Below are positions 63,068 to 64,000 of a stretch of 64,000 bases of DNA, one piece after another (within the stretch, counting starts at the first letter, position 1; each line of letters begins with the position of its first letter). The DNA is from Porites lobata (lineage: Eukaryota; Cnidaria; Anthozoa; Scleractinia; Poritidae), in contig CALNXK010000072.1 in NCBI GenBank assembly GCA_942486035.1, positions 1,107,001-1,171,000 on the forward strand, in the 5' to 3' direction. Under the pieces are notes generated by a model. It was not told where the DNA came from. It made no database searches and saw only the letters and a program-made list of their open reading frames with translations. Position numbers and translations under genes: made by a program.

Positions 63068-63448
63068 ATGGCTACACAAAACGACCTTATTGATCCGTGG
63101 GGAGATTTGGTGGAGCGTGTTGTCCACAACTTTCCAGAATAGATTGAGGAAATCAAATTTGGTCTGTTGTTTGACGAACGGAGTGAGGAAGAGGAAGAGG
63201 AAGAATGGCTTGAGGATGCAACAACAGCGACGCGAAAAAATTTGCTTTTTTTGCTGCTAGGTGCACATCACCCCTCTATTCATTCTCATTCGTCTGTTCA
63301 TAGCGGAATCTATGCCCCCCTCCAGCGAGGCTTTGTACCGCTCCTAGTGCATTTTGTTTGGCGCTTCGAGCTCCTCATCGAGGACACTTTTGCCTCTCCT
63401 TTCTCATCTTCCATGAAACAATACTTGCTGCACAGTGCGATTCTGTGA
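63068..63448 (+). other. Open stretch with acidic run, unassigned
   Basis: From an ATG the frame reads MATQNDLIDPWGDLVERVVH and NFPE, hits one stop, and continues with FDERSEEEEEEEWLEDATT. It lies head-on to the polymerase B remnant and could be another gene fragment of the same element. Its last third is opposite the polymerase frame and so is probably not coding. Confidence 0.3.
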
Positions 63449-64000
63449 ATGCCCTCGAATTACAGCTTGAAAAGTCCCGGCTCTCGAGCACTCCATTTGT
63501 CCCATGTGAACCATTCTTTTTTGCAGGCTCGCAACTTTTCCGCCATGGCGGGGTACACCGCCTTTTCCAGAGAATCACAAGACAGCCCTAAGTACAGGCT
63601 ATCGGTGTCCATCTCGATCAGCTTGTAATCACACCTGTGGAGGAACTTGTCCAGACAGTAAGTAGTAAAACCGCACACCCTGAGCTTGGCCATCTGGTAG
63701 ACCGCAATCCCCACTTAGAAGGGCCCGCGATATCCACTTGGCGCTTTCGCGTCTCAGTTTTACACACGTCGTCAATCTCCTCCAAATCTTGAAACCACAC
63801 CAAGCACTCTGGACAGCCATGCCAATGGCAGCTGTGGAACTGGAACAGCGTTTTTGCCTCCAGGCAAAAACCATCCACCGGATATCCTGCAATCATCCTT
63901 TCCTCACCGTGTCCACACACTGAGTGATGGATACGCACACCCCTCTGTCGGGCCTCGTGCTCCATCCAGCTTACCGCCATTCCTGCACAATTAGTCCCCT
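63300..64000 (-). pseudogene. Polinton/Maverick-type DNA polymerase B remnant, internally deleted
   Basis: From the right edge: PVDGFCLEAKTLFQFHSCHW with HGCPEC, the endonuclease-like stretch that precedes the polymerase in protein-primed DNA_pol_B_2 proteins. Then, in another frame from about 63715, FTTYCLDKFLHRCDYKLIEM and DTDSLYLGLS (polymerase motif C), EWFTWDKWSAREPGLFKL, a stop, and FEGIHRIALCSKY. In intact relatives the exonuclease and palm lie between these two parts, so several hundred residues are deleted. It continues past the window edge. No infectious or complete element is implied. Confidence 0.75.

Overview
The window looks like nuclear DNA of an anthozoan cnidarian, most likely a stony coral. 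This is an inference from three things seen in the sequence: AT-rich DNA with short exons and long transposon-filled introns; tRNA-derived SINEs and small hairpin elements of types I associate with coral genomes; and one animal gene with good splice sites throughout. No bacterial genes, rRNA, CRISPR array or intact free-standing tRNA gene was seen.

The main result is a single minus-strand gene that runs through almost the whole window, the orthologue of MCM3AP/GANP (metazoan Sac3, scaffold of the TREX-2 mRNA-export complex). I assembled 23 coding exons from 62278 down to 2197. Every junction keeps the reading frame, giving about 1,103 codons. Order: FG-repeat nucleoporin-like part and RRM-like domain (61.0-62.3 kb), linker exons (55.6-59.5 kb), Sac3/GANP core (20.8-54.2 kb), and helical C-terminal exons (2.2-9.5 kb). 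The first FG exons lie beyond the right edge and the last C-terminal exons beyond the left edge. One intron (21070-21652) uses a GC donor.

The introns carry most of the sequence. 1-487: tRNA-derived SINE. 2.55-2.84 and 54.7-54.97 kb: two remnants of a DUF3504/Crypton-like N-terminal ORF. 4.1-5.3 and 34.8-36.7 kb: two copies of a large repeat, the second holding a 935-bp hAT-like insertion. 9.7-13.9 kb: an inverted-repeat element that took a 1.5-kb transposon with an 11-bp target duplication and a 1.3-kb foldback element. 14.3-15.6 kb: hAT-like element. 26.9-28.45 kb: an inverted-repeat element holding a second copy of the 11-bp-duplication transposon. 29.9-33.5 kb: decayed CR1/L2-like LINE. 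41.7-43.3 kb: duplicated segment with a SINE in one copy. 43.5-46.8 kb: LINE inside a LINE. 51.8-52.6 kb: 166-bp tandem array. 56.0-56.2 kb: poly(A) retro-insertion with a 13-14-bp target duplication. 57.5-58.7 kb: internally deleted LINE. 60 kb: intact copy of the 26.9-kb element. 63.3-64.0 kb: Polinton-type DNA polymerase B pseudogene.

Family names, including MCM3AP, come from remembered motifs and not from a database search. Exon limits come from reading splice signals and phases by eye and may be off by a base or two.
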